DNA from: Rhodospirillales bacterium
Lineage (GTDB): Bacteria; Pseudomonadota; Alphaproteobacteria; Rhodospirillales_A; JACZKS01
Reading direction: 5' to 3'
Length of the DNA stretch: 38,348 nt
NCBI GenBank assembly: GCA_018648445.1
Contig: JABGRG010000034.1
Location: 1-38,348, forward strand
Below the pieces are notes generated by a model. The model was not told the origin of the DNA and did not search any database. It was given only the letters and a program-made list of their open reading frames with translations. The number at the start of each line of letters is the position of its first letter. The first letter of the stretch is position 1. The translations under genes were made by a program, and so were the position numbers. Shown here one piece after another: positions 1 to 9,360 of this stretch.

Positions 1-527
1 CCCTTTTCATCGTCCATCGGGATAGCAATATCCAGGATTTCGAGGGCTTGAAGGGCAAACGGTTTGCGTTTACGGACCCCGATTCCAACACCGGCAGTCT
101 GGTTCCTCGTTTTGTCCTGGCGAAACGCGGCACGATTCCGGAGAAATTCTTCAAGGAAACGTTCTTCACCAACAGCCACGACAATTCGATCAAGGCCGTG
201 GCCGACGGTCTGGCCGACGGGGCGGCCGTTGATTCCCTTGTTTGGGAGTTCATGAAAACCACGGACCCGGATCTTGTGGGCCGAACGCGGGTCGTGCATT
301 CGTCGCCGCGATATGGAATACCGCCGGTCGTCGTGCACCCACACATGGCGGACAGCGCCAAAAAGGAATTGCGCGAGACTTTTGTGAGCCTGCATGGCGA
401 CACGACCGCCTCTCCCTTGCTGCGGGAACTGCGAATTGAACGGTTTGAAGACGGCGAGGACGAGGCCTATGACAAGGTTCGGGAAATGCGCGATTGGATA
501 GCGCTTAAGACCGAGGCCGGAGGATGA
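1..527 (+). CDS. PhnD-like periplasmic oxyanion-binding protein, C-terminal part (5' end outside window)
   Basis: The reading frame is open from the window edge (first full codon at position 3), so this is the C-terminal ~174 residues of a longer protein. The segment FIVHRDSNIQDFEGLKGKR followed by FAFTDPDSNTGSLVPR is typical of the second lobe of phosphate/phosphonate (PhnD-type) binding proteins. The stop overlaps the kinase start as ATGA, so the two are probably translationally coupled. No transporter permease or ATPase follows; a histidine kinase does. PhnD-like proteins paired with kinases are known as sensors (AioX, ArxX, ArrX for arsenic oxyanions; the N-terminal domain of TtrS for tetrathionate). 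I infer a sensory rather than transport role. The signal peptide and most ligand residues are outside the window, so the ligand cannot be judged. Confidence 0.8.
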   Translation, partial: LFIVHRDSNIQDFEGLKGKRFAFTDPDSNTGSLVPRFVLAKRGTIPEKFFKETFFTNSHDNSIKAVADGLADGAAVDSLVWEFMKTTDPDLVGRTRVVHSSPRYGIPPVVVHPHMADSAKKELRETFVSLHGDTTASPLLRELRIERFEDGEDEAYDKVREMRDWIALKTEAGG

Positions 528-2284
528 GGCTTCAAAGCAGGGTATTCCTGCGGGTTATCGGGCTGCTTTCTGTTTTGATTGTTTCGGTCTGTCTTTCGGC
601 GGCGGTCTTTTCTCTTCTGGAAAATCGGGAAAACCTGAAGGGTGTGTTTCGGGCACAGGCCCTTTTTCTGGCCGATCAGGTTGAACGCCTCGTCCTGTGG
701 GATGATCGCGTGGCGTTGAAGGCGCTGCTTGCACGCTTTGCCGACGAGCAGCCGGTTGTTTTATACGCCTTTGTCGAAAAAGCGAACAAACCCTATGTGC
801 ATACGTTTGATGTTGGCGTGCCGACCGGGCTTCTGGATCTTCACGGCGGGTCGTTTGCCGCTCTCTCGCTCAAGACCTGGAAAAACCACAGAAACGAGGT
901 TTATTACGACATTGCGACTTCGCTGGAACACGGCGAAGCGAAGCTGCATCTGGGATTGTCGCGCAGTGAAATCGACAGCCGTTCCTATACCAAAATATGG
1001 GCCATCGTGTTCCTGGGGCTGGCCGCGCTGGTTATCGGCTTTATTCTGGCGGGCGTGACGGCAATGGTCACGACGCGTGAAGTCGATACCATGACTGACG
1101 CTCTGCGCCTTAGTGAGGAAAGAGTGCGCCTGCTTCTGAGTTCGGCAGCAGAAGGCATATTCGGCCTAGACCTAACCGGAGACTGCACGTTCATCAACCC
1201 GGCGGGAATGCGCATGTTGGGCTATGCAAACGATAGCGAAATACTCGGACAGAACATGCATGACATCATGCATCACACAAACGTCGATGGAACACCCTGC
1301 GCGAGGGAAGATTGCCGCATTCAAAACGCGCTGAAGAAGGGCGAACACATCCATTCCGACGACGAAATTTTCTGGCGACAGGATAGAAGTGGCTTTCCGG
1401 TCGAGTATTGGTGTCACCCGGTTCTCAAGAATGGCCGGATGCTCGGTGGTGTCATTACTTTTATCGACATCACCGAACGGATGGAGGCGTTGGCCGAGCG
1501 CAGCCGCCTGGAGCGGCACCTGTTTGACGCGCGAAAAATGGAAGCCCTGGGCCAGCTTGCCGGCGGCGTCGCCCACGATTTCAACAATCTGCTGTCGCCG
1601 ATCATATTGATCACCGAAATTCTCCTTGATGATTTGGAACTTAGCGACGCCGATACGGGGCACTTGGCGGATGTTCTGGCGGCAGCAAGACGTGCGCAAA
1701 AACTGGTTCATCAAATCCTTTCCTATTCGCGGCCCGAGACGCACGAAAAAAGGCCCATGAACCTTTCCGACGTCATGTACGACGCGATGGATTTGGTTCG
1801 GTCGAGTTTGCCGACGACCGTTTCGATAAAGCCAATAGTCGAAAATGATGTGCCGCTGATCTTTGGTGATTTCGATGAAGTCCATCAGGTTGTGATGAAC
1901 CTTATGACAAATGCGGCGCAGGCGATCGGCGAGGAAATAGGGACGGTGGAAACCGGCTTGCGAAGGATTGTGGTGGATGAGTCGCGCCGTTTCGGCAGTG
2001 GCACCTTGGCGCGGGGCACTTATGTTGTGTTTAGTGTCGCCGACACCGGTCGCGGAATGGACGAGGTGACGCGCGAGCGCATATTCGAACCTTTCTTTTC
2101 AACTCGAAAAGGAGCCGACGGAGCGGGCCTCGGGCTGGCTATTGTGGAGCGCATCGTATCGGGCCACGGTGGGCTGCTCAGCGTGACCAGCGGTCCCGGA
2201 GAGGGAACCAGGATTGAAGCCGTTTTCCCCGCATGGGATGGCGAGGCAAGCGCTGAAGTTCGTACGGAGACAATCGACGCATGA
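524..2284 (+). CDS. Membrane PAS sensor histidine kinase
   Basis: A 586-residue kinase. A membrane segment lies near residues 8-30, a periplasmic domain at about 31-157, a second membrane segment near 158-182, a PAS domain at about 197-318, then the phosphoacceptor region GGVAHDFNN with H351. The ATPase domain shows an N box around N459-N463, DTGRGMD at 507-513 and the GADGAGLGLA glycine loop at 530-539. The HisKA type (AHDFNNLL) is the one common in hybrid kinases, but here the receiver is a separate downstream gene overlapping by ATGA. It lies directly after the PhnD-like protein, so the periplasmic domain may read the loaded binding protein, as proposed for AioX-AioS. The cognate target is inferred to be the respiratory genes that follow. 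Confidence 0.93.
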   Translation: MRLQSRVFLRVIGLLSVLIVSVCLSAAVFSLLENRENLKGVFRAQALFLADQVERLVLWDDRVALKALLARFADEQPVVLYAFVEKANKPYVHTFDVGVPTGLLDLHGGSFAALSLKTWKNHRNEVYYDIATSLEHGEAKLHLGLSRSEIDSRSYTKIWAIVFLGLAALVIGFILAGVTAMVTTREVDTMTDALRLSEERVRLLLSSAAEGIFGLDLTGDCTFINPAGMRMLGYANDSEILGQNMHDIMHHTNVDGTPCAREDCRIQNALKKGEHIHSDDEIFWRQDRSGFPVEYWCHPVLKNGRMLGGVITFIDITERMEALAERSRLERHLFDARKMEALGQLAGGVAHDFNNLLSPIILITEILLDDLELSDADTGHLADVLAAARRAQKLVHQILSYSRPETHEKRPMNLSDVMYDAMDLVRSSLPTTVSIKPIVENDVPLIFGDFDEVHQVVMNLMTNAAQAIGEEIGTVETGLRRIVVDESRRFGSGTLARGTYVVFSVADTGRGMDEVTRERIFEPFFSTRKGADGAGLGLAIVERIVSGHGGLLSVTSGPGEGTRIEAVFPAWDGEASAEVRTETIDA

Positions 2285-2646
2285 CCCGCGTTCTGATTAT
2301 TGACGACGAAGATCTGGTCCGGTCGGCGTTCCGCATGGCGTTGGAACGAGCCGGTTTCGAGGTCTTCGATGCGGCCAGCGGTCCGTCGGGTCTTGGGCAT
2401 CTCGTTGAACACGGTGCGGATCTCGTGATTACCGATTTGATCATGCCCGACAAGGATGGGTTCGAGACCATCAGGGAAATCCGCACACTGCAACCGGCCA
2501 TTCCGATCATTGCGGTTACTGGCGGAGGACCGAGCGGCCCTGAGCGGTTGTTGGACCGGGTCAGGGAAATGGGGGTCGGGATCACGTTAAGAAAACCGAT
2601 ATCCAGGCGCGAACTTCTGGCTGCAGTAAACGGGGCCTTAAGTTAA
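2281..2646 (+). CDS. Stand-alone response regulator receiver (CheY-like)
   Basis: A 121-residue single receiver domain with no output domain. The acidic pocket is D8-D9-E10, the phosphoacceptor is D52 in ITDLIMPDKDG, the switch Thr is T80 and the conserved Lys is K105 in LRKP. The start ATG overlaps the kinase stop (ATGA), so kinase and receiver are made together. This looks like a hybrid kinase whose C-terminal receiver has become its own gene; it could be a phosphorelay intermediate or sink. Its 3' end overlaps the end of the convergent LuxR-type regulator by four bases. Confidence 0.92.
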   Translation: MTRVLIIDDEDLVRSAFRMALERAGFEVFDAASGPSGLGHLVEHGADLVITDLIMPDKDGFETIREIRTLQPAIPIIAVTGGGPSGPERLLDRVREMGVGITLRKPISRRELLAAVNGALS

Positions 2647-3296
2647 TCCGCGAATCCCTTGCGGATGGCCAGTCCGACAGCCTGGGTTCGGCTGGTTACG
2701 CCGATTTTTCGGAAAACCGCCGTCAGGCGCGCCCGCACGGTAACTTCGCGAATGCCCAGTTCGTCCGCGATCTGCTGATTGCTGTGTCCTTTGACAAGCA
2801 GGCCCAGCACATCATGCTCGCGTGGCGTCAGACTGGGGAACACGCCGCCGCCAACATTACGGGCCGAGGGCAAGGAGGCGTCGGCATCCGCTGTCTGCCT
2901 GTCGAAGTAGGCGATCGAGGGAATATATTTCTCGCCTGACAGCACCAGATTGATGGCGCTGAACATGGCACGGCTTCCAAGGGTTTTCGGAATGAACCCT
3001 TCGGCGCCATGGTCGAACGCGGCGGATATGTCGGCTTGCGAAAAAGCACCCGACACGATGACGACCGGCGTGTTTTCGGCTCTGGCGCGCATGCCGTCCA
3101 GCCCGTCAAAGCCGTTCATTCCTAGCATCTTCAGGTCCAGAAGAATCAATTCGACCGGGCCCTCGCGTTCGACGGCTTCGAGGGCGTTATCGTAAGTATC
3201 GGCCTCGATAACCTGCATTTCTGGATCGAACTTGTTAAGGACGAGCTTCAAGCCGTCGCGAAACAGCATGTGGTCGTCGGCAAGTAAAACCTTCAC
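2643..3296 (-). CDS. NarL/FixJ-type response regulator with LuxR HTH
   Basis: 217 residues. The receiver domain has the acidic pair D7-D8, phosphoacceptor D54 (LLDLKMLGMNG) and the conserved Lys in FIPKTLGS near 104. A linker leads to a LuxR-type helix-turn-helix at about 156-211 (LTPREHDVLGLL, NQQIADELGIREVTVRARL). It is convergent with the kinase-receiver pair and divergent from the cytochrome c-b gene, with 345 bases between. It is the only DNA-binding regulator in this sensory group, so it is the likely output for the upstream kinase, by analogy with TtrR of tetrathionate systems (also FixJ/LuxR type). Regulation of the downstream respiratory operon is an inference from position. Confidence 0.9.
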   Translation of the reverse strand: MKVLLADDHMLFRDGLKLVLNKFDPEMQVIEADTYDNALEAVEREGPVELILLDLKMLGMNGFDGLDGMRARAENTPVVIVSGAFSQADISAAFDHGAEGFIPKTLGSRAMFSAINLVLSGEKYIPSIAYFDRQTADADASLPSARNVGGGVFPSLTPREHDVLGLLVKGHSNQQIADELGIREVTVRARLTAVFRKIGVTSRTQAVGLAIRKGFAD

Positions 3297-3641
3297 GGCA
3301 CGAATTCCCCCAAATTCGGAACCTTGGCGAGGTCCCGCTTGGCTCTATCTTAGAGCGTGGATGCTACAAAGGCCAACGTCCAATTATTGTCATGAAGGTA
3401 TCGGTTTGTCTACTGATGAGGAAAAGAAGATTTCTGGAATTTCCACCGCGCCGATCCTCCACCCCTTTCCAACCGCGTATCGTGCGGTACTGCAAGAAAC
3501 ACTAATATGAGAATGAGACGTAAAATCGCAATAAATACAGACATTTATATAAAATAACCATAGATAAATTATTGATAATCAGATAGCCTCGATTCTCAAG
3601 TAAAAAGATATCCGTGATGACAGGCAGCGGAACATCAAAAA
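3297..3641. promoter_or_regulatory. Divergent control region between LuxR-type regulator and respiratory operon
   Basis: A 345-base gap with no convincing gene. The stretch from about 3500 to 3600 is markedly AT-rich compared with its surroundings and is the likely promoter region of the cytochrome c-b gene. It contains TTGATAATCA near 3571, a short dyad TGAT-A-ATCA, but no complete TTGAT-N4-ATCAA Fnr box and no sigma-54 -24/-12 pair that I could find. A binding site for the divergent LuxR-type regulator probably lies here; its sequence is unknown. Confidence 0.5.
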
Positions 3642-5909
3642 ATGATGAGATGGGCTTGGATGCGAGTACTTCTAGCGCTATTTGTAGCTATCGGTTTAGG
3701 GTTGGGCGGCATCGGCGATGCCGCAGGAAAAACGGCGGAAACGACGCAGCCGGCGCCGTCCGGAATCGTGGGATCGTCGACGGCGGATCACTCCCAGTTC
3801 AAGGAGTTGAAACAGGACTTCGCCTCCGGACCCGAGGTTACGAAAGTCTGCCTAGGGTGCCACAACCAGGCCGCCCGGCAGGTCCATGCGACCACTCACT
3901 GGGATTGGGAGTTTTCCAACAAAAAAACAGGGCAGTTGCTGGGCAAGAAGCACGTCATCAATAACTCGTTTATTTCTGCGGCGTCGAACGAGCAATTCTG
4001 CACCCGCTGTCATATTGGTTACGACTGGACCGACGAGACATTCGATTTTTCCGCCGAGGAACAGGTCGACTGTCTCGTATGCCACGATACCACCGGGACC
4101 TATGATCTCAAGCGAATGCATCTTCGCAAAGCGAAGTGCACGGCCTGCCATGTTACCTATGACCGTAAAATGGTGCGCGAGGCGGTAAAGAAACCGGATT
4201 TTTCGGAACTGGCCCTCAAGGTCGGCAAAACCAACCGCGAGTCTTGCGGTTCGTGCCATTTTCTTAGTGACGGCGGCGACGGCGTCAAGCATGGCGACCT
4301 CGATACGTCGTTGATCGAAGCCACACGCGATGTCGATGTGCACATGGCTAAAAGCGGCCTCGATTTTTCCTGCGCCACTTGTCACAAGACCGATCAGCAT
4401 CAAGTGCTGGGCAGCCGATATACCCCCGCGAATAAAGACGTTCGTGGAATGGATGTGGTGGGCGGCAGCCGAGCCACGTGTGAATCCTGTCATGGCCTGA
4501 AACCGCATCCGGACGGCGAAAAAGCCAAGCTCAACGACCACGTCGACCGCGTGGCCTGTCAGACCTGCCATATTCCGGCGTTCGCCCGTGGCGGTCTGCC
4601 GACACAGACGTACTGGGACTGGTCCACGGCCGGGAAGCTGGATGACGCCGGAAAGGAAATCGTCGAACGGGACGACAAGGAGCGCATCATCTATTCCTCC
4701 AAGCGGGGAAACGGCCTGTGGGCCGAAAACGTCGTTCCGGACTATGTGTGGTTCAACGGTGACGTTGAACATCTGACTCTAAAAGACAAAATCGACCCGA
4801 CCAACTCCGTGCGCCTCAACACCCTGGGTGGAACCGCCGACGATCCGCAATCGCGCATCTGGCCGGTCAAGACATTGCGCGCCAAACAACCCTTTGACGC
4901 CGGAAACTCGACCCTCGTCGCCGTGCACCTGTTCGGAAAGGACAAGGATGCCTATTGGAACACTTTCGATTGGGAAAAATCCATCACCGCGGGCACGAAG
5001 GCATCGGGCCAATCCTTCAGCGGCAAAGTCGGTTTCGCCGAAACCGAGATGCAGATTCCCATCAACCATATGGTCGCGCCCAAGGATGATGCGCTGGCCT
5101 GTGAAGAATGCCATGCGAAAGGCGCGCGCCTTGAAGGTGTTTCCGGGTTTTATCTGTTAGGCCGCGACGGCAACGAGCTGCTTGAAAAGGGCGGCTGGGT
5201 GCTGGTGCTGCTGACCCTGGCCGGTGTCGTCGGCCATGGCATCATGCGACTGGCGGTTCGTCTGCGCGGGGGCGAGGCCCATAAGGAAGCGAAACTGACG
5301 CGGATTTACATCTTCAAACGGTTCGAACGTTTCTGGCATTGGGCCCAGGCCGCTCTGGTTATGTTCATGGCCCTGACCGGTTTTGAAATTCACGGTCTCT
5401 ATGCCGTATTCGGTTTCCAGGAAGCGGTCCATCTTCATACCACGGCGGCCTGGCTGCTGATCGGTCTGTGGGCGTTCGCCATCTTCTGGCATTTCACCAC
5501 CGGCGAATGGCGCCACTATATTCCGTCGACGGAAAATCTCATTCCGATGATCCGTTTTTATACGACGGGCATTTTCACGGGCGCGCCCCATCCGTTCCGG
5601 CCCACCGCCCAGTCCAAACACAATCCGCTGCAACGGCTTGCCTATCTTGGGTTCAAGCTGGGCATTTCGCCGGCCATCTGGATCTCCGGCCTGTTGTTCC
5701 TGTTCTACAATTCGTGGGGCGATCTCGCCCTTGCCGGCCTCGATCTTTATTGGGTCGCTTTCGTTCACACCGCAGCTGCTATCGGCATGATCCTGTTCTT
5801 CATCGGTCATGTTTACATGATTACCTCGGGACACACCGTGTTTGCCCAGACCAAGGCGATGATCACGGGCTGGGACGAGGTCGAAACGGACGAAGAGGAC
5901 CAAGAATAA
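3642..5909 (+). CDS. Octaheme tetrathionate-reductase-family cytochrome c fused to membrane cytochrome b
   Basis: 755 residues. An N-terminal hydrophobic segment (residues 7-24) is a likely export signal. Nine CxxCH haem c motifs follow: eight between C70 and C306 (CLGCH, CTRCH, CLVCH, CTACH, CGSCH, CATCH, CESCH, CQTCH) and a ninth, CEECH, at C487. The spacing and the long loop before the last motif resemble the octaheme tetrathionate reductase (OTR) family, which has eight. From about residue 512 to 740 come membrane helices with paired His (FWHWAQ, GFEIHG, VHLH, FWHF, FIGHVY) typical of cytochrome b561/FdhI-type quinone-reactive subunits. I infer a quinol dehydrogenase passing electrons through periplasmic haems to the molybdenum enzyme encoded 72 bases downstream. 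It could itself reduce a substrate. Two alternative starts (M2, M7) exist; none has a strong ribosome site. Confidence 0.85.
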   Translation: MMRWAWMRVLLALFVAIGLGLGGIGDAAGKTAETTQPAPSGIVGSSTADHSQFKELKQDFASGPEVTKVCLGCHNQAARQVHATTHWDWEFSNKKTGQLLGKKHVINNSFISAASNEQFCTRCHIGYDWTDETFDFSAEEQVDCLVCHDTTGTYDLKRMHLRKAKCTACHVTYDRKMVREAVKKPDFSELALKVGKTNRESCGSCHFLSDGGDGVKHGDLDTSLIEATRDVDVHMAKSGLDFSCATCHKTDQHQVLGSRYTPANKDVRGMDVVGGSRATCESCHGLKPHPDGEKAKLNDHVDRVACQTCHIPAFARGGLPTQTYWDWSTAGKLDDAGKEIVERDDKERIIYSSKRGNGLWAENVVPDYVWFNGDVEHLTLKDKIDPTNSVRLNTLGGTADDPQSRIWPVKTLRAKQPFDAGNSTLVAVHLFGKDKDAYWNTFDWEKSITAGTKASGQSFSGKVGFAETEMQIPINHMVAPKDDALACEECHAKGARLEGVSGFYLLGRDGNELLEKGGWVLVLLTLAGVVGHGIMRLAVRLRGGEAHKEAKLTRIYIFKRFERFWHWAQAALVMFMALTGFEIHGLYAVFGFQEAVHLHTTAAWLLIGLWAFAIFWHFTTGEWRHYIPSTENLIPMIRFYTTGIFTGAPHPFRPTAQSKHNPLQRLAYLGFKLGISPAIWISGLLFLFYNSWGDLALAGLDLYWVAFVHTAAAIGMILFFIGHVYMITSGHTVFAQTKAMITGWDEVETDEEDQE

Positions 5910-5981
5910 CCGTACACAATCCGTTTTTTCACATTCAACGCAACTAAAGGGTATTCAGCAAACCGTCTAGGGAGGTTAGCC

Positions 5982-8534
5982 ATGAAGCTAAATCGTAGAG
6001 ATTTCATCAAGAAATCGGCCGCGACCACGGGAGCCGTTCTGGCGGCACCCCACGTCATGGGCGTCAAAAACGCCATGGCGCAGGCCGCACCGATGGCTGC
6101 ATCGCCGGGTAAGGGAACCTGGGTTCCGACCGTTTGCCAGGGCTGTACGTCCTGGTGCGCGGCCGAAGGGTTTGTGCAGGATGGCCGCGTGGTCAAGGTT
6201 CGCGGTCATCATCTGTCCAAGAGCAGCGGCGGCTATGTCTGCCCGCGCGGGCATATGGGCATCGGCCAGATGTACGACCCCGATCGCATCAAGGTGCCGA
6301 TGAAGCGCACCAACCCGCAAAAGGGCCGTGGCATCGATCCCAAGTTCGTGCCGATCTCGTGGGACGAAGCGCTGGACACCATCGCCGACAAGATGATGGA
6401 ACTGCGCAAGGCCGACGAAACCGAAAAGTTCTTGCTGATGCGCGGTCGTTACACCTATTGCCGCGACGTCATTTATGACGCCCTGCCGAAAATCTTCGGC
6501 TCCAACAACAACATCTCGCACAGCGCCATTTGCGCCGAAGCGGAAAAGTTCGGCCCCTACTACACCGAAGGGTACTGGGATTACCGCGATTACGATCTTG
6601 AAAACACCAAGTACGTGATCTGCTTCGGCGGCGATCCGATTGCGTCGAACCGTCAGGTTCCCAACGCCATTCGCCAATGGGGCAAGGTATTGGATCAGGC
6701 CACGGTTGTCGCCATTGATCCGCGCTTCTCGGCCACGGCCTCCAAGGCTCACGAATGGATGCCGGTCAAGCCGGGCGAAGACGGTGCGTTGGCCGTGGCC
6801 ATAGCCCACGTTATCCTGACCGAAGGCCTGTGGAGCCGCGAATTCGTCGGCGACTTCAAGGATGGCAAGAACGCCTTCAAGGTTGGCGCAACGGTCGATG
6901 AAGCCGCATTTGACGAAAAGCTAACCAACGGCATCGTCAATTGGTGGAACATTGAACTGAAAGACCGCACCCCCGAATGGGCGGAAAAAATCTGTCTGGT
7001 TCCGGCCGAACAAATCCGCCGCGTGGCGACCGGTTTCGCCAAGGCGGCGCCGAACGTCATGTGCTGGATGGCGCCGGGTGCGGCCATGCAGCCGCGTGGT
7101 GCCTATGCCTCCATGGCAGCCCATGCCCTGAACGGCCTGGTCGGCGCCATCGACAACAAGGGTGGCACGCTGCAAAAGATGAGCGCCAAGTACACCCACA
7201 TCCCGATGTACGGCGACAAGTTCAAGAAGTACAAGGATGAGATTGCCGTAAACGGCAGCAAGCACAAAGTTAAGATCGACCAGCGCGGCACCCTGGAATT
7301 CCCGGCCCTGAAAAAGAAATCAGGCGGCGGCGTGGTGACCAACCGTGCGGCCGACGGTATCCTTGACGAGAACCCCAACGAGATCAAGGTGGCCATCGGT
7401 TACTGGAACAACTTCGCGTTTTCGTGCAGCGGTGCTTCCCGTTGGGAAAAGGCGCTGGCAAAGTTGCCGTTCTTCGCGCACATCGTCACCAACCCCTCGG
7501 AAATGAGCCAGTTCGCCGACATCGTATTGCCGGCGTCGTTCCACATGTTCGAACGGTGGGGTCTGGTTCCCAGCAAGTACAACCGCTACAGCTACATCGG
7601 CCTGCAACAGCCCATGGTCAAGCCGCTTTGGGATTCGCGCACGGACGAGACCGAGGTTGTCTGGATGCTGGCCAAGAAGCTCAAGGAAAAAGGCTTCGCC
7701 AACCTGTTCGATTACTTCCAGACGGAAATGGTCGATCCCGAAACCAAGAAGCCTGCCGCCAACGAAGCCGAGTTCGCCAAGATCACGGTCAAGATCATGA
7801 CCGAAAAGCAGTGGAACCCGGCCAAGTACCACAGCGGCGACAAGATCAACGGCTGGGACGAATTTGTGAAGATCGGCCTTTGGCAGTCTCCGCAATATCC
7901 GTTCAAGAAACTGTGGAAGAAGGGCTTCAAGACCAAAACCAAGAAGTTTGAATTCTACAGCGAAACCCTGAAGAAGGTCTTGGGCGCCCACGCCAAGAAG
8001 CACAAGGTCGATATCGACAAGGTGATGGAGGTGACCCAATACGCCGGTCGTGGCGAGCAGGTCTTCGTTCCCCACTGGGAACCCGCCAAATATCACGGGG
8101 ACGAGAAGGAATATCCCTTCATCTTCATGGACAGCCGCAGCAGGCTGAGCCGCGAGGGTCGTTCCCAGAACCTTCGTGAATTCTATGAATTCCGCAAGGT
8201 CGATCCGGGCGATACCAGTAACGGCGACTTCCTCAAGATCAACCCGAAGGATGCTGCAACGCTGGGTCTCAAGGACGGCGACAAGGTCAAGGTTTCGTCG
8301 CCCGAAAAGAGCGTCATGAGCACGGTCAAGCTTTGGGAAGGTATCCGCCCCGGTACGGTCAACAAGACCTTCGGTGCCGGTCACTGGGCCTATGGCCGGG
8401 TGGCTGCCGAAGACTACGGCAAAGCCGTCTCGCGCGGGTTCAACAATAACGAACTCTTGCCGGCCGACTACGACCGACTGAGCGGTTCAACCGCCCGGCA
8501 TGCCGTGTCCCGTGTCAAGATTGAAAAAGTCTAA
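5982..8534 (+). CDS. arrA: Respiratory arsenate reductase-like molybdopterin oxidoreductase, catalytic subunit
   Basis: 850 residues, the size of ArrA (about 850), longer than PhsA/PsrA (about 760). A Tat signal (NRRDFIKK, residues 4-11) is followed by a [4Fe-4S] site C52-x2-C55-x3-C59 with C87. The motif RGRY (154-157), used to tell ArrA from arsenite-oxidising ArxA (GRGWG type), is present. C184 in SHSAICAEAEKFG is the expected molybdenum ligand. From memory of the Shewanella ANA-3 ArrA structure, R165, Y166, K198, Y210 and C193 line the site; all fall at a constant offset of 9 here (R156, Y157, K189, Y201, C184). YYTEGYW and WWNIELKDRT (321-330) match stretches targeted by arrA PCR primers. 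A strong ribosome site GGGAGG precedes the ATG. No ars genes are adjacent, so the substrate might differ (tetrathionate, polysulfide, selenate). Confidence 0.75.
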   Translation: MKLNRRDFIKKSAATTGAVLAAPHVMGVKNAMAQAAPMAASPGKGTWVPTVCQGCTSWCAAEGFVQDGRVVKVRGHHLSKSSGGYVCPRGHMGIGQMYDPDRIKVPMKRTNPQKGRGIDPKFVPISWDEALDTIADKMMELRKADETEKFLLMRGRYTYCRDVIYDALPKIFGSNNNISHSAICAEAEKFGPYYTEGYWDYRDYDLENTKYVICFGGDPIASNRQVPNAIRQWGKVLDQATVVAIDPRFSATASKAHEWMPVKPGEDGALAVAIAHVILTEGLWSREFVGDFKDGKNAFKVGATVDEAAFDEKLTNGIVNWWNIELKDRTPEWAEKICLVPAEQIRRVATGFAKAAPNVMCWMAPGAAMQPRGAYASMAAHALNGLVGAIDNKGGTLQKMSAKYTHIPMYGDKFKKYKDEIAVNGSKHKVKIDQRGTLEFPALKKKSGGGVVTNRAADGILDENPNEIKVAIGYWNNFAFSCSGASRWEKALAKLPFFAHIVTNPSEMSQFADIVLPASFHMFERWGLVPSKYNRYSYIGLQQPMVKPLWDSRTDETEVVWMLAKKLKEKGFANLFDYFQTEMVDPETKKPAANEAEFAKITVKIMTEKQWNPAKYHSGDKINGWDEFVKIGLWQSPQYPFKKLWKKGFKTKTKKFEFYSETLKKVLGAHAKKHKVDIDKVMEVTQYAGRGEQVFVPHWEPAKYHGDEKEYPFIFMDSRSRLSREGRSQNLREFYEFRKVDPGDTSNGDFLKINPKDAATLGLKDGDKVKVSSPEKSVMSTVKLWEGIRPGTVNKTFGAGHWAYGRVAAEDYGKAVSRGFNNNELLPADYDRLSGSTARHAVSRVKIEKV

Positions 8535-8560
8535 CCACTAGCCGATGAAAGGAGCATATC

Positions 8561-9337
8561 ATGAGTAAGAAAATTGGAATGGTAATCGATCTGCACAACT
8601 GCGTCGGCTGTGGTGCCTGCGCGTTGGCATGCAAAAACGAGAACAACACCCAGGCTCGGTCGAACGGGCAAAGCTTCAACTGGGCCGATTTCACCATGAA
8701 GACCGAAGGCGTGTTCCCGGACGTCACTTACGTCCAGACGCCGGTGCTGTGTAACCACTGCACCAACGCGCCTTGCGTGGAAGAATGCCCCGTTGAGCCG
8801 AAGGCTATGTTCAAGGCGGCCGATGGCAGCGTAATTTTCAACGAGGAACGGTGCATCGGGTGCGGGGCCTGTCAGGCGGCTTGCCCGTACAGTGCCGAGA
8901 AACTCGATGAAGCCAGCAACACGGGTGAAACCTACAGCGTCATCAGTTTCAACCCGTTCAAAAAGCCGGTTCAGCCCGAATGGCAGGAAACGGCCACGGC
9001 AATTCCCGGATGCACGTCGTCCGGAGCCGAGGTTGCCAAGGCTGCGGGAGCGGCGGTGCCGGGTGCCAACATGTTCACGTCCGGCGACTACCAGCCGGTC
9101 CGCAAGGAGGGTGTCATTGAAAAGTGCACCTTCTGCTACCACAAAACATCGGCAGGCGAACTGCCGTCATGCGTCGAAGCATGTCCGGCCGATGCGCGCA
9201 TCTTCGGTGACCAAAACGATGCGGGCAGTGCTATTGCCAAAGCTCTGGCTGCGCACAAGGCAACTGTGTTGAAGGAAGAGGAAGGGACCAAACCCAACGT
9301 CTTCTACATTCGCAGCTATAATGATCCGACCGTGTGA
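8561..9337 (+). CDS. arrB: Four-cluster ferredoxin subunit of the molybdoenzyme (ArrB-like)
   Basis: 258 residues with sixteen cysteines in four groups: C14/17/20/24, C64/67/72/76, C98/101/104/108 and C189/192/204/208. This is the pattern of DmsB/PhsB/ArrB electron-transfer subunits carrying four [4Fe-4S] clusters. No signal peptide is present, as expected for a partner exported by riding on the Tat signal of the catalytic subunit. It starts 26 bases after the catalytic gene, behind an AAAGGAG ribosome site. It should carry electrons from the cytochrome partner to the catalytic [4Fe-4S] and molybdenum site. The arrB name depends on the neighbouring gene; by itself the protein fits the wider PhsB/PsrB/TtrB family. 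Confidence 0.8.
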   Translation: MSKKIGMVIDLHNCVGCGACALACKNENNTQARSNGQSFNWADFTMKTEGVFPDVTYVQTPVLCNHCTNAPCVEECPVEPKAMFKAADGSVIFNEERCIGCGACQAACPYSAEKLDEASNTGETYSVISFNPFKKPVQPEWQETATAIPGCTSSGAEVAKAAGAAVPGANMFTSGDYQPVRKEGVIEKCTFCYHKTSAGELPSCVEACPADARIFGDQNDAGSAIAKALAAHKATVLKEEEGTKPNVFYIRSYNDPTV

Positions 9338-9360
9338 TAATATAATCCACGTATGATCAG

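Noticed and set aside
5982..8534. Arsenite oxidase of the ArxA type
   Set aside because: The discriminating motif is RGRY (ArrA type), not GRGWG; the direction of catalysis cannot be proven but the reductase call is favoured.
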